Below, one piece after another: positions 49,801 to 59,600 of a stretch of DNA of 64,000 bases. The position numbers and the translations under genes are program-made. Numbering within the stretch: position 1 is the first letter of the stretch; each line of letters starts with the position of its first letter. This DNA is from Strongylocentrotus purpuratus (Eukaryota > Echinodermata > Echinoidea > Camarodonta > Strongylocentrotidae), in NCBI RefSeq assembly GCF_000002235.5, contig NW_022145596.1, positions 26,329,299-26,393,298 of the forward strand, in the 5' to 3' direction. The notes under the pieces are model-generated. The model worked only from the letters and a program-made list of their open reading frames with translations, was not told the origin of the DNA and did not search any database.

Positions 49801-50373
49801 CAGCTGTTCTCCATACAGCTCGCTGGCCTGCAGCAGTTGTCCAAGACTTGGTTTCTATTTGCCTCTGCTTAAGGTACCGCTTGACTGTGTCCTTGTAGCG
49901 AAGCCGTGGTCGACCAATCCCTCTTTCGCCAGTATAGCCAGTGTATAATACTAGATGATAGCAAAAGGACTTGGCTAAAGTGGCTGACAGTTATAATCAC
50001 TTTGAGAGGGGGGATTGCAGCCTGTGAATAGGGTATCACAACAAAATGTTGTACTACAACCAGGTGATTTGCAGTCTGGGAGAGGCATATTATTTATCTT
50101 TGCTCTCAGATTCTTCCACTTACTACTACTACTAATAATAATAATAATCTTTTACAGCAACAACAAGAAAAACAAAAACATTTTGTTCCCCCAAATGTGT
50201 TGTATACTCTTGTATTGTACTTAACCCCTAACAAAGTGTAGGTAAAGTATAAACTCATTTTCTGTTTGTTTTCTGACTGGCAGGTTTGGCAAGCAAAGTA
50301 CAATGGCAATGGATCCAAGATGGTCTCGGTATCGGATGACAAGGCAATACACATCTATGACTGCCCCATCTAG
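34867..50373 (+). CDS. WDR61: WDR61/SKI8 WD40 protein, 10 coding exons, 302 aa
   Basis: Exons: 34867-34869 (ATG only, inferred), 41639-41772, 42232-42317, 43046-43132, 45014-45162, 45504-45597, 46858-46951, 48033-48125, 49455-49533, 50284-50373. Phases all match; total 909 nt with TAG. The product is a single seven-bladed WD40 propeller: [150 protein letters not shown]. These match animal WDR61 (305 aa in human), a subunit of the SKI RNA-helicase complex and of PAF1. The first exon is placed where an ATG is followed at once by GTAAGT, which gives the right phase and length. A longer or different first exon is possible. Intron 1 is 6.8 kb and full of transposons. Confidence 0.94.
35026..36364. 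mobile_element. 1.34-kb long-TIR element with 8-bp TSD in WDR61 intron 1
   Basis: CTAACTCGGACCAGGGGACAA and GCAGCTGCAAAAACGGTCATTTTTT-type sequence at 35034-35081 are mirrored at 36300-36355. GTGCACAC is directly repeated at 35018-35025 and 36365-36372. The interior has no transposase. It includes a decayed copy of the dispersed CATTGTGAAAG...GATCAT repeat (36165-36240) and a TTAGGG-like tract. Confidence 0.8.
36241..36295 (+). repeat. telomere-like (GGTTAG)n tract
   Basis: AGGGTTAGGTTTAGGGTTAGGGTTAGGGTTAGAGTTAG, in variants, spans about 50 bp just inside the right TIR of the surrounding element. Because it lies inside a transposon it was probably generated or carried there, not left by a telomere. 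Confidence 0.8.
36718..36845. repeat. dispersed GGATCGTC...GGCGC repeat, copy 1
   Basis: GGTCCAAGAATGAGGATCGTC, TCGTAAACGCAGACAAAAT, TGAGGATCATTTT and ATCGGCGC are shared in order with copy 2 at 38127-38265, same orientation. Class unknown; the pair brackets the minisatellite. Confidence 0.5.
36974..37482. repeat. 46-bp minisatellite, about 11 units
   Basis: A unit of 46 bp containing CCCCTACGGAGATCTAAAAAC and AATAATTATCGGCAAGG recurs about eleven times head to tail, with scattered single-base variants and rare small indels. It lies in WDR61 intron 1. Confidence 0.9.
37540..37667. mobile_element. solo right end of a hAT-like element
   Basis: The stretch ends GACTCAGGCCTA at 37656-37667, identical to the right terminus of the 25252-26938 element. 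It is preceded by GGTCGGATAACCGTCGGTTAAAC. No left end was found. Confidence 0.5.
38127..38265. repeat. dispersed GGATCGTC...GGCGC repeat, copy 2
   Basis: GGTCCGAGAATAAGGATCGTC, TCGTAAACGCGTATAGATG, TGAGGATTGTCTGC and ATCGGCGC correspond to copy 1 at 36718-36845. A small TCTGCATTTTTGCAGA hairpin is present here. Confidence 0.5.
38600..39372 (+). mobile_element. CR1/L2-like LINE 3' fragment in WDR61 intron 1
   Basis: An open frame (38716-39237, 173 codons) reads [99 protein letters not shown] and [17 protein letters not shown], the C-terminal region of a non-LTR reverse transcriptase. Upstream, with interruptions, EKDLGV is visible. A (GAT) tail at 39347-39369 marks the 3' end. Same orientation as WDR61. 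Confidence 0.88.
39517..39684. mobile_element. 168-bp foldback MITE, GGCCCGAATTCACAAAGGAG family, copy 1
   Basis: GGCCCGAATTCACAAAGGAGG and TTTGTCGACAAACC at the left are mirrored at the right, with GACGCGTTTTTACAAACC near the centre. Lies in WDR61 intron 1. A second copy is at 54079-54250. Confidence 0.85.
40013..41404. mobile_element. transposon family X, 1.4-kb copy B with long inverted ends, in WDR61 intron 1
   Basis: The left end (TATATACCTCTCTTTAG, then TCATCTGATTGGTCAAAATTGG) and right end (CAATTTCGACCAATCAGATGGC...TAAGTGATGTATATA) are inverted copies of about 60 bp. Inside, AGTATTAATGACTGC...CCTTCCC arms at 40128-40187 and 40519-40582 form a second inverted repeat into which a MITE is inserted. 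The ACCCTTTTTGTTGTTCTTGCTGTC part matches copy A at 20138-20966. No ORF. Confidence 0.7.
40201..40514. mobile_element. ~314-bp MITE, CCAGTTCACGGTT family, copy 1
   Basis: ATAGACCAGTTCACGGTT at the left and AACCGTGAACTGGCTTAT at the right are inverted. It is nested in the centre of the 40013-41404 element. About 90% identical by eye to 56049-56370. Confidence 0.8.
42442..43045. other. WDR61 intron 3, no other feature seen
   Basis: AT-rich, non-repetitive at this scale. An in-frame run of about 30 codons precedes exon 4 but is not conserved and is followed by a clear TATTCCACAG acceptor at 43045. Confidence 0.4.
43625..43855. repeat. (CT)n-rich pyrimidine tract
   Basis: Interrupted CT and TTTTT tract of about 230 bp in WDR61 intron 4. 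Long frames here are low-complexity artefacts. Confidence 0.85.
44512..44896. mobile_element. TIR element, TTAAAGGTAATACAAAG family, copy 2
   Basis: The left end TTAAAGGTAATACAAAG is mirrored by CTTTGTAATACCTTTAA at the right. Internal order is the same as in 13015-13483. It lies about 120 bp before WDR61 exon 5, in intron 4. Confidence 0.75.
45690..46857. other. WDR61 intron 6 with dispersed-repeat and purine pieces
   Basis: A short AAAGCGCTTTAATAGAG...TGCTATATAAAAGC piece with AT-rich (ATT)n follows 45690, and a G/A run lies at 45815-45865. No recognisable exon other than WDR61 exon 7, which starts at 46858. Confidence 0.4.
47010..47146. mobile_element. foldback MITE, GGGACCTGTTTCACAAAG ends
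   Basis: GGGACCTGTTTCACAAAGCCTTTTATCA is mirrored by TGATGACAAGTTTTGTGAAACACCCCCC. Internal AATGACAAATATCAGTGACAAA and TTTGTCACTGATGACAAG also pair. It lies in WDR61 intron 7, 60 bp after exon 7. Confidence 0.75.
47457..47640 (+). mobile_element. tRNA-derived SINE (tRNA-Thr-like head)
   Basis: GGCTCTATGGCTAAGTGGTAGAGCACTGG is an A-box region like tRNA-Thr, and GTTCTTTGTTCGAACCC carries the B box. The anticodon loop would be CTTGTAA (TGT), but the anticodon stem does not pair, so this is not a working tRNA. An unrelated tail of about 110 bp follows (GCGCCCTTTGCTAAGGCATTAATCC). Confidence 0.7.
47640..47960 (-). repeat. CGGAGGCAT-type dispersed element, copy 1
   Basis: ATGCCTCTGCTACAAG at the left, then CGGGTTGTCCGTACGTCCCGTTCTCGTGA, AATTCCCGCCAAACTTGGGTCATG, CTTGCAGAGCCAATGAACTGATTAGATTTTGGG and TGGTGGAGGCATCATTT at the right. 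The same blocks occur inverted at 57241-57770. In WDR61 intron 7. Confidence 0.65.
48420..48490. repeat. dispersed TATATAGCGCC repeat head
   Basis: AATAATAACAATTGGATTTATATAGCGCCTTTTCCAAAGGTTACAATGCGC, related in its core to 45690, 33829 and 61318. In WDR61 intron 8. Confidence 0.5.
49738..49930 (-). mobile_element. LINE C-terminal remnant in WDR61 intron 9
   Basis: On the minus strand the frame reads [20 protein letters not shown], then [26 protein letters not shown]. This is the GRPxxRWxD...K...GxxxxxWxxxAxDRxxWR motif that ends many non-LTR reverse-transcriptase proteins. Only about 55 codons survive. Confidence 0.65.
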
Positions 50374-50567
50374 ATTCTAACAGAAGAGTAAGGACATAAC
50401 ATCAATGTTATATTGGCCTGTTTGTGGTCGACCCCTCCCCCAAGTACCCATTTAGGAAAATCACTCCTTGGACAGTTACCCATGTACACAGCTACCAAGT
50501 TGTTGTACTGAAATGTGAAGGGAAAAAATACTGAAGGTTAGATGGAGAATAAAAAAAGAAATTTAGA

Positions 50568-50573
50568 AATAAA
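50568..50573 (+). terminator. probable WDR61 polyadenylation signal
   Basis: AATAAA 195 bases after the WDR61 stop codon, the first canonical hexamer; a GT-rich stretch (TGTTCTGTCTGCTG) follows 7 bases later. Further AATAAA hexamers at about 50631 and 52193 could serve longer 3' UTRs. Confidence 0.5.
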
Positions 50574-50639
50574 GTTCCTATGTTCTGTCTGCTGTATTTA
50601 TGTGGGAAACTGATTTCCTCAACAACAACAAAATAAACA

Positions 50640-52560
50640 ACTGATTTTCTGCCATGGTAATTCTGAACTGTTCCTGTGAAAGTTGGTATCTCTGCATATA
50701 GGGTGATTCCCAGTCAGAGTATGCGGGCCCTGTTTCACTAAAACACTTGATTGATTCAAATTGATTTTAAGTCCTCCAAGTTCAATCAGATACTTATAAG
50801 AAGTTATCGCCTGTGCAAACTGTTGTACTCTATGTCAATATCAAATTAAAGTTTAGTTTCTGTCAATGTGAATCTATTAATTGGGTTTAAATCTTATCAG
50901 TTCTTGTTGCAGTTGACTGTGTCCAATCAGAGAGTGCTAGTTATGAATAACTGACATCAAACTTGTATAGCTAATTTGGGCGTGTACACTGTCTTTTTGA
51001 AAGGGTCATTGGGAATCCAAGTTTTGTCACTCCATTAACATCTCTCGGTTCTATTATTTCTTGATGTAAGAGCACTAAAGGGCAAAGAAAATACATGCAT
51101 CTAACCCTGTCAGTATTTCTCCAACAACGGCTAAAAACCTATTTGCAAATCTGGTCAAAGATACTGAAGATTGGCATTTTAATTAATGAATTCTGACAAA
51201 CTTGTTTCCAGATGTGGAAGACAAATGTAGACTGCTGAAATGAATTCATTCTCAAAACATGTTTAAACTTATAAATGTCAGTAATCTTTATTTGCATTTG
51301 AATGGTTAATTTAAAAACATGCGCTACATCTTTGGAAGACATAATCACATCTACTTTTTAATAAATATATGTTGTCATAATTCACTGATGATAACATTGA
51401 TAATTTGTTTGTATATATTATATAATAAATCTTGCAAAATGTTGCATTGTTGCATAAACCTTACAAACTAAATTCTCATTCTGACCACCAAATATTATCT
51501 TGTGCTTGGTATCCCACAGGTTAAAATCAAGCTTTATTTTAGTTATAAGTACTGTTAGTGTAAATAGACTTGATGTAAGCATCAGTGTGTATATATGTAT
51601 ATATTCTAAGGGATGGTTCACACATGTCATCAAATTCAACAATCCATAGCAATGGTTGGACTAGGGTTATAAAGATTGAGTCGTTATCATTATCAATTCA
51701 AGTACACCTTCCACTGAAAGCCAGAAGGACATTATTGTTATAAAACTCTGTATAAAAGTAAAAAGGTTAATGCCCTCCTTGCTCTTAAGAATGTTTGCTT
51801 CAGCATCCAGGGTGAAGTCAACCTTTCTCCTTGTTATGTTTTGTGAAAATGAAAAGTTATTGAAATTTTAAATGAAAGTTGAGTTGGTTATGGCACTAGG
51901 TAAAAGTGATATTAAATGGGTAGAATGGGCAGCTTTGAAATGACACTCGGTATCAGATATAATTTCAATCATGACAAGAATTCCTGATATGTAAGTACAT
52001 TTATTTAAACATGGGAGGTGCATGCCACCCCTCCGCCTTCTTTAGAAGGGTAAAAAGGGCTTTTGCTATTCAGTATCAGTGAATCCCAGTGAATTAGAAT
52101 ATGCATTCTTTTACGAAGGTACTCTGGTATGTTCAAATGCATGATGCACTTTTCAACATGTTCCTAACTTTTGTTGAATTGCTGACTTTTGTGAATAAAA
52201 ATATTTTTCATTGAGAAATCAGTGAGTTTGTCCTTTTTTTCTTCACTGTAATCACAGAACAAATTTTAAAAAGAAAAGAAAATGGTGTATGATGGGAGCT
52301 TGGAAGAAAGTAGTAAGGAGACTGAATGAAATGAGTGAGAAAATGGATGAGTTGGATTTGAAAGTAGCGTTTTTTGTACCACAAATCACTGCTTACATTC
52401 AAAATATGATACTCATTCTTCATAGAATTATGTACATGGTATGGCTAAAAAGCCAGAAACTAAAGTTTTGAAGAGAATGCCGACACCAGGGATATTATGT
52501 GAATGTCTAAACTTGAAATGATTTCACACAAGACAGTTGCTTGGGGGAAATAATGTCATA
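50640..52560. other. WDR61 downstream flank
   Basis: No conserved exon. A half-MITE starting GGGCCCTGTTTCACTAAAACAC lies at 50727. AATAAAAATA followed by GTGAGTTTGTCC near 52193-52230 is a candidate distal poly(A) site. Otherwise AT-rich and unassigned. Confidence 0.35.
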
Positions 52561-52969
52561 AGGAGAAAGTTAACATGATGAGGGGCGGCACCAGAGTTTC
52601 TGTTAGGGGCGCAGGTCTAAAAGAGTGCTATCAGGAAGAAAAACAAATTTCTTACACTTTTATGAAACGGTATATTTCTCCGAAAAGAGCAAACAAATTT
52701 ACTTGTTTTGGGGGTTAAACCATTGGTTGGCAATCGCCCTCTTTTCCCCTTGTCATGTCGCCCTAAATGGAGAAAAAGAAGAAATAAGAGATGAAAGCAA
52801 AGGGAGAGATGAAGGAAAAGGAAAAAAGAATGTGAGATAATATAAGGAGATAGATTGCTCATCAAAGATTGTACTATAATGTGCATGCACCTCTTGCAAC
52901 AGAAATGATAAAGAAAAAAATCATGTTTTTATATGATGTCGAGTACTAAACCTGTAAACAGGAACCGGA

Positions 52970-53810
52970 TTTCAGTTAAAGTATAAGCAAATTCTGATAA
53001 AAAATAAGAAAGTTATAAATGTTTGAACTTGCAATCAATCAAACACATATTGGTATTAAAGATGAAGTTAAGTTCTGGTCATGCGATTGCATTGTGAAAG
53101 AAACGGTGTGGAATTGACCAGAAAAGGTTGATCATCTAGCATATAAGAATTTGTGTGTATTGCAAGGTTCTGGAATCATCAAAATGATAAGAAATTTGGC
53201 CAAGTCTTGGTAAAGTTACAAAAACTGTACACAGAAAGAGGTATATGGGACTACACGAACATGTGGCGTAAAAATCCTACCCTGGATTTTTACGATGTTA
53301 CTTGACATATTTAGAATATGAAGGCATTTGAAGAGCCATGCTTTTCAGGGAACATGTCTTATCTGATGTTCTTCCACACTTGCATAATAAGAATGATAAT
53401 GCTCACAAATTATTTTTCACCTCTTCCCAGAACTCAACCTGCTCTTTAAACACTGACATATCTTGCGAGGTCCTCTCCTATTTGCTCTGTACATACAATT
53501 TCATTTTTATCATTATTGATGCAAGAATAGAGGGGTTGTATGGAAACAAATTTGCAACAATTATATTATATTTAGGGTGCATGTATGGTCAAAAACTTTC
53601 TTGAGGGAAAATGAAAATTTATGATTTCTTCTTTTTACTACAGAGCAAATAGGTGGGGACTTTGCAAGATACATCACAGATTTGCCAATTTGTGTTTGAT
53701 TGATCACAGCTTTAAAAATTCAAACTTTTCTCATTTTTACTCTGAATTTGCTGAAATTTGCACCAACCTGTAACTCTCAAGTTCTGTTTCTATTAAAACC
53801 AACTTAATAT
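52970..53810. repeat. composite dispersed repeats
   Basis: CTGGTCATGCGATTGCATTGTG...AAAAGGTTGATCATCTAGCATATAA at 53075-53145 is shared with 14830-14910. TTGATTGATCACAGCTTTAAAAATTCAAAC and TTAAAACCAACTTAATATCA at 53695-53810 are shared with 61590-61725. No gene seen. Confidence 0.5.
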
Positions 53811-53814
53811 CAGG

Positions 53815-54056
53815 GGAGAGATTGGGAGAGAAAGACGAGGAGATAGAAGAGGGGTAGAGAGAGAGAGACAAGTAAAGGGAAGGGAGATTGAATGATGGAT
53901 AAGCGAGATAGTGAGGAAGGGGTGGTGGGGGGGGGGGGGGGGAGAGGCAAAGGAAGGCAGAGAAATTGTAAGAGAGAGTAAGAAAGAGACCAACAGTGTC
54001 AGAGAGAGAGATAGAGATATGGTGGATTCATGCTTATTTGTCAAGGGGGGGGGGGG
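53815..54056. repeat. GA-rich and G-run low complexity
   Basis: GAGA-type purine repeats with G runs at 53928-53942 and 54046-54060. Frames here are artefacts. Confidence 0.8.
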
Positions 54057-54078
54057 GGGGTCTAAGAAACAAACACTG

Positions 54079-54250
54079 AGGCCCGAATTCACAAAGGAGG
54101 TTTTCGTGCGTCATATGACATGTTTGACGCGTTTTTACAAACCAGGTTTGAAAAAACATGAATCCACCAGATCTAAAAACGCGTCAAAATGAGTCATACG
54201 ACGCACGAAAACCTAGGTTTGTCGACAAACCTCCTTTGTGAATTCAGGCC
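54079..54250. mobile_element. 172-bp foldback MITE, GGCCCGAATTCACAAAGGAG family, copy 2
   Basis: AGGCCCGAATTCACAAAGGAG at the left, mirrored by CTCCTTTGTGAATTCAGGCC at the right; GACGCGTTTTTACAAACCAGG in the centre is identical to copy 1 at 39517-39684. Right arm keeps the GGTTTGTCGACAAACC palindrome, which the left arm has lost. Confidence 0.85.
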
Positions 54251-54984
54251 AAAGAGATATCAAATTTCTACAGGGATGGAGGTAAACATGAATTGTGTAT
54301 ATGATTTGATTTCAGTTTCTTATTTTTAACCAATTTCCTTGTTCCATGGAAATATATTAGGCTAGTATCGGTGTACTTGTATGATTATTAATAGAAACTT
54401 GTACGATCTTCTCTCAAAATTTTCCTTGTGTACACATCCTGTACAGATCCACATTGTTTTGGAATATAAATTTAATTGAGAACATGACAAATCAAAGTGC
54501 AAAGGACACTTTGTAAGTTAATTTTTCTTTTATTTACATTACAATGATATAGTATTAAATACTTGTTATATATATATATATATATATCTGTATTGCCTAT
54601 GTCGGTGCACACTGGTTTCATGCCAAAATTTGAGAAATGGTACAAAGAAAGTGCAAACACACCCCAAAAATTAACCTTCAATGAAAAACTTAATTTTGTT
54701 TTTTCCCTTATAATATCTACATAATGATACTGAACATAATGCAGAAATAAACATTGTAACATAACTGCAAATTGAATACTGACTCTATTTTTACTGCTAA
54801 GTGAAGAGCTTAAAGGTTGGAAAATGCTGTCATTTTGTAAAGCACCTGAATGGGGAGATTAAAAGAAAAGACATCTCACAAACTTGTTCACCTCTGAATA
54901 GAGTGAACAATTAGAATCTTCAAAACATCTGAAATATACATGCTGCTTGTAAGTGTCGCTTGCATGGTGATGTAGATATACAGT

Positions 54985-55290
54985 AGGCTTGCGTGTGCTC
55001 CTGACGACGGATAGTCAACCTGTTCGAAAACGTCGAGCCACTCCCGCCACTCATCCTCTCCAAGCGCTATAGTTCTCCTTAGAACTATAAGCTAAGAAAG
55101 ATAACCAACAGTCTTTTTCAAGACTATACCAAACAGTCCTTTTCAGGACTACAAACCCTCAAGAAAAATTACCAAGTTCTTTTCAGGACTCCTCAATCCT
55201 CCCTCTCTCTCACATGGTGCACCCCCAAGCCTATTGTATATCTGAAATATATATGGTATTAAAAATCAAAAATCAAATATGCAGCAAAGA
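54985..55290 (+). mobile_element. retroelement-like 3' end with hammerhead-like core and four hairpins
   Basis: CTCCTGACGACGGATAGTC and TGTTCGAAAACGTCGAG resemble the CTGANGA...CGAAA core found near the ends of Penelope-like and related elements. Four short hairpins follow: TATAGTTCT-CCTT-AGAACTATA (55068-55089), AGTCTT-TTTC-AAGACT (55110-55125), AGTCCT-TTTC-AGGACT (55135-55150) and AGTTCT-TTTC-AGGACT (55175-55190, one wobble pair). The last three have the 6-bp stem and TTTC loop of the histone mRNA 3' stem-loop. An A-rich tail (AAAAATCAAAAATCAAAT) follows at 55259. No coding sequence is attached. Element type is inferred. Confidence 0.5.
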
Positions 55291-56048
55291 AATATTAAAC
55301 TTTGTTCTTTGCATTTGACCTCTGTATTATATACTAGATTGCAGTGAAAAACTGTGTGTGTCACTCATGAAAGCACATTCTTAATGCCCTTTATATTTGA
55401 ATGCATACTTTAAAAAGGTTTCAACATCTTAAATCTGGCATATTAGCTTTACAGTTGTCAAACAAAACATCATACTAGACAAAGCTATACACATGACCTA
55501 TATTAGAAAATAATAACATGATTTTACAATATGAGAAAATCACTTCCACTTTTCCCATTAATCTCCCTTAAATAAGATTCTTGCAGCGTATTTGCTCTGC
55601 CGGCTATTTGGCTTCAGAGAACCTCCTGCACGTCTGAAGCGCATAATGAATATTCATTTTGACTCGACTCATCAGATTAATGCACATAGAATATGTGCAA
55701 AATCTCCAATCCATGAGGTGTATACTATTGAGGCATATATGGCAATTAAATACTGAATCACAATGTCTTTCAGCATCCCACTTGGTCCTCATTTCTCTCC
55801 TGGGTATTGAGAAGGCAAAGTATATATTACAGTCAAACCTGCTGTAGAGACTACTTGAATAAAAGCACAGCCTGCCAAAAGAGACCAATTTTGTTGTGTC
55901 CCTTAAAAATGATTTCTCATTGAAACGTGTATTAATGAAACCTGTACATAATGACCACCTGCCAATAAAGACCCCTTTTCTTGACTCACTTGAATCTATA
56001 CAGGTTTCAATGAACCACGCCAAGGGTCAGACCTCACTGATAGCTATA
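55291..56048. other. spacer downstream of MMAA, no feature recognised
   Basis: Frames of up to 139 codons on the minus strand lack conserved motifs. An AGACCAATTTTGTTG...TAATGACCACCTGCCAATAAAGACC stretch at 55840-55975 looks like decayed tandem repeats. MMAA 3' UTR presumably reaches into this area. Confidence 0.35.
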
Positions 56049-56370
56049 ATAGACCAGTTCACGGTTAGCACCTTACTGCTATGACCCCGAATATCCACAG
56101 ATCTTCAAAATATGAAGAGGTCCTACTTTGTACATTTTGAAATAATCACTCCTACAGCGATGGAGGTGCTTTATAAATAGCCTTTGTTCCCCCTTTTCAA
56201 AGAATACTTCCACCTGTGTACAATGGAGTGCACTGAATGTGCATGAATGAATAATGTTACATAACTTTCATGAGCACGTATCCAGTATTTCGTCTCCATG
56301 TATTTCTAAATTTGTTCTGCAATGACCTTTATCTGCTCATGCTCAGACTGCAACCGTGAACTGGCTTATT
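56049..56370. mobile_element. ~322-bp MITE, CCAGTTCACGGTT family, copy 2
   Basis: AATAGACCAGTTCACGGTTAGCA and, inverted, GCAACCGTGAACTGGCTTATT bound it. The body (CCCCGAATATCCACAGATCTTC, CTACAGCGATGGAGGTGCT, CCTTTATCTGCTCATGCTCAGAC) matches 40201-40514 throughout. Flanking TATAATA/TATTATA suggests insertion at an AT-rich site. Confidence 0.85.
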
Positions 56371-56699
56371 ATAACAAGAACTAGATATTTCATTAAAGTT
56401 ACCTTTAGTTGCCCTACTATCATAAACGTGCAAACTCATATGTACACATAATGCCCAACCTTACAACTTTGTTGGACCTAGCTAGTGCTGAGCAGATCAG
56501 CCAGCTCGGCACATGCTAAGCACTAGGTACATGAGAGGGCTAATAGCTCACTTGAAACTTTGAAAAGGTCAGTAGTTGTCAAAAATGATTCAGCATTCTA
56601 TATCTTAGTGAAAGAAGTGAATAATGTCGATTTGAAAAAGGGAAAGGCATTCCTTATTTCAAACCTGCTAACACTGTATAGGAACTTACTACAGCTAGG

Positions 56700-59600
56700 T
56701 CAAAAATTCCTGGAGAGTTTTGAAAAGCTCTTGAGGAGCTTGTCTGCAGCAATCCCTGAGGTGCATCTACCAGCCATTACCTCCTCCTCCCAATGCTTGA
56801 TCTCTGTTAGGAGCTCCTGACTCTCCTTGAACTCTTCCATCATCCGATCCTTGATGTGCTGCCACATCCACACCCTCCTCTGGCGCTGTCGCTTGGTGGT
56901 GAACTGGCCGGCTTCCATCATGATGCCTCGGTACTCTTCCATGGTATCCCATGCCTTGCTCAGGCCATCACCGGTCTTGGAGGACACCTGTTTGACCTGA
57001 AAAGGGTGTCCATCACAAAGAAAACATTACCACGTTAATGTACTAAGAATGAGCAGACTGCTGAAAGTCTGGTGTTTAATAGATGTAGTAACTTCACTTT
57101 GTCAGCAGATGTCCTGTAGGCCACTGTTTTAAACTCGGATAACTGTGTATGAATTAAATTTAAGAATATTTATTCTAAGCATAACAGAAGCACATGGCAA
57201 ATATAATTGATGTATTCTCTGTCTAACATAATATAACTAGATGGAAGTTCGACTGAGCGCAGTCGAAAATGATGCCTCCGCCTTAGAGCAATTTAACAAA
57301 CCAAAACAGAAACAATTTTTATAATTCAAGTTTGATTGTAATCCATCTGTCGGTTTTAATGATAATGCATGCACAAGCTATTTATAGGCATACATAATGA
57401 GCCATGTGACCTTTGACCTGATGACATCAAAATCTAATTAGTTTATTGGCTCTGCAAGATACATACATGACTTGAGTTTGATAGTAATCTGTCTATTGGT
57501 TCTCATGATAATGCAATCACAAGCTATTCGTGGATACATAAAGAGCCCTGTGACCTTTGACCTGGTGACCCCAAAATCTAATCAGTTCATTGGCTCTGCA
57601 AGATACATACATGACCCAAGTTTGGCGGGAATCAATCAATCGGTTCTTGAGATAACGTGATCACGAGAACGGTACGTACGTACGTACGGACGGACGGACG
57701 GACAGATCGACGGACGGACAACCCAAAAACATAATGCCTCCGGCTACTTTGTAGCGGAGGCATAAAAATTTCAAATTCTGTAAAAGAAGGAACACTGATG
57801 ACAGAACCAAAAATCACTACCAGTATTTCATACTAACAGTTATATGCTAATTAACCTCTATTAGAGTTGAATTGTAAAATCTGCAAATTTGTTGCCAAAC
57901 TGAACGATATGGTATACTTTAAAAACCTAGCATGTATCTTTCACAACTTACTTAAGACTGCCTTTTTGGTAGCAAGAAACTTTCACTCATTTCAAAGATT
58001 CTGTGCTGTAATTGAATTATTTTGAGGAGTGTGAAGCTAATCCGGAACAGTAACACTGTTTTCTCAAGTTTCTGGTTTTACACTAGTGAGGATGCCCCAG
58101 CATTACCCAAACTGTAACTCGTGACTGTTAATTTGTTAAATAAGAGCAGTTTCTTACCTTGGGGGCCCACAATGGAGACCTCTTATACATGAGCTTCACA
58201 GCGCTTGTATACTCGCTCCTAATCCTACGTGCTGGGATGAGAAGCTCACCGTCTGCCTTGTTGATGAGGATGAAGTCTGCCCTCTCTACGATCCCCTTCT
58301 TAAGACCCTGGAGCTCGTCGCCCCCTGCTGGTGGGATCAGGAGAACCAGCATGTCCACCATGTCCGCTACAACGTATTCTGATTGGCCAACACCTGTACA
58401 GTACAACATAAAATCGTTGAATATTTATTTTGATCTCTGTCATTTGTGTACACTTGCATGCAACCTAACTGTACCTAGATAGTAGGCTGTTACCCTACTG
58501 CTTTCATCCTGAAGTAGAGCTAGGAAATGTCAAGTTACTTGAAACTTATGAATCTAATCACTTACCAAAGATAATATTATATCATTATAATTAATATGAT
58601 AGACCAAAACGTTTTTCATGTACAGGGAAGAATTTGTAAACTGCAACACTGATTTAACCCTCTCATTACCAAGATCACATTTTTGCTCCATTACAAACAT
58701 TTAACGCAGTGCCCTCTCATTATGACTCATGATTGGGAAGCTAGAAAGTATAGTGTTATGGTGAATATAAACACTAGGGGAATTTACAGGGTCTTTTTTT
58801 AATACATTTGAATAATGTGGCAGAATTCAATTATGTATTTAGTAACCATAGTGTCTGGAAAGAAAAGGATTAAAAACAAAGCTCTCATAACCCTCCAGTT
58901 CACCTATTTGATCTTCATCACACTCATACCTATTGTTTCCACAATGATGACATCATAGTTTGCTGCCTCACATAGTAAGATGGTATCATTGGTGTTCCTT
59001 GTCACACCCCCTAGAGTTCCAGCAGAGGGCGACGCCCTGATGTAGGCGTTGGGATCCCTTGAGAGCTCTGTCATCCTTGTCTTATCACCAAGGAGAGAAC
59101 CTAATCAATGATTGAAAAAATAAATAAATGAATAATAATTTAACAAATATATTTTAGTAAATAACTAACAAATAAATGAACAGATATATAAATAGTAAAT
59201 AAATAAATAAAATATATAAATAAATACAAATATGACAATAAAAACAACAATACTACTTCCAAAAATATCATTTAAATGAAGAAATTAAATATTCAGTTTA
59301 TTTATGAAGTACCTCCACCACAGGATTTAAGGAGATTGAACATCATAATTGTCCCAGTTTTAGGGAAGCTGCAATGTACCATGATAGAGTGCATTGAGAG
59401 TGCACTCAACAATTCTATTTTATTTTATTTCTATAAGGTACTCTGCATTTTACTCAAATTTAGATAAATGTATTGTCTTGACAAAGGACACTGAGGCTAT
59501 GCCAGTGACTCAACCCATAACCTTTATATCTGTCTGCAGCCTGATGTTTAAACTGCTTGACTATGACACCCAACTTTCAAGAATATTGTTCAAAAAAGTT

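Noticed and set aside
55604-56023. 139-codon minus-strand frame as a gene
   Set aside because: No conserved motif, no supporting splice sites, and it overlaps decayed repeat sequence.
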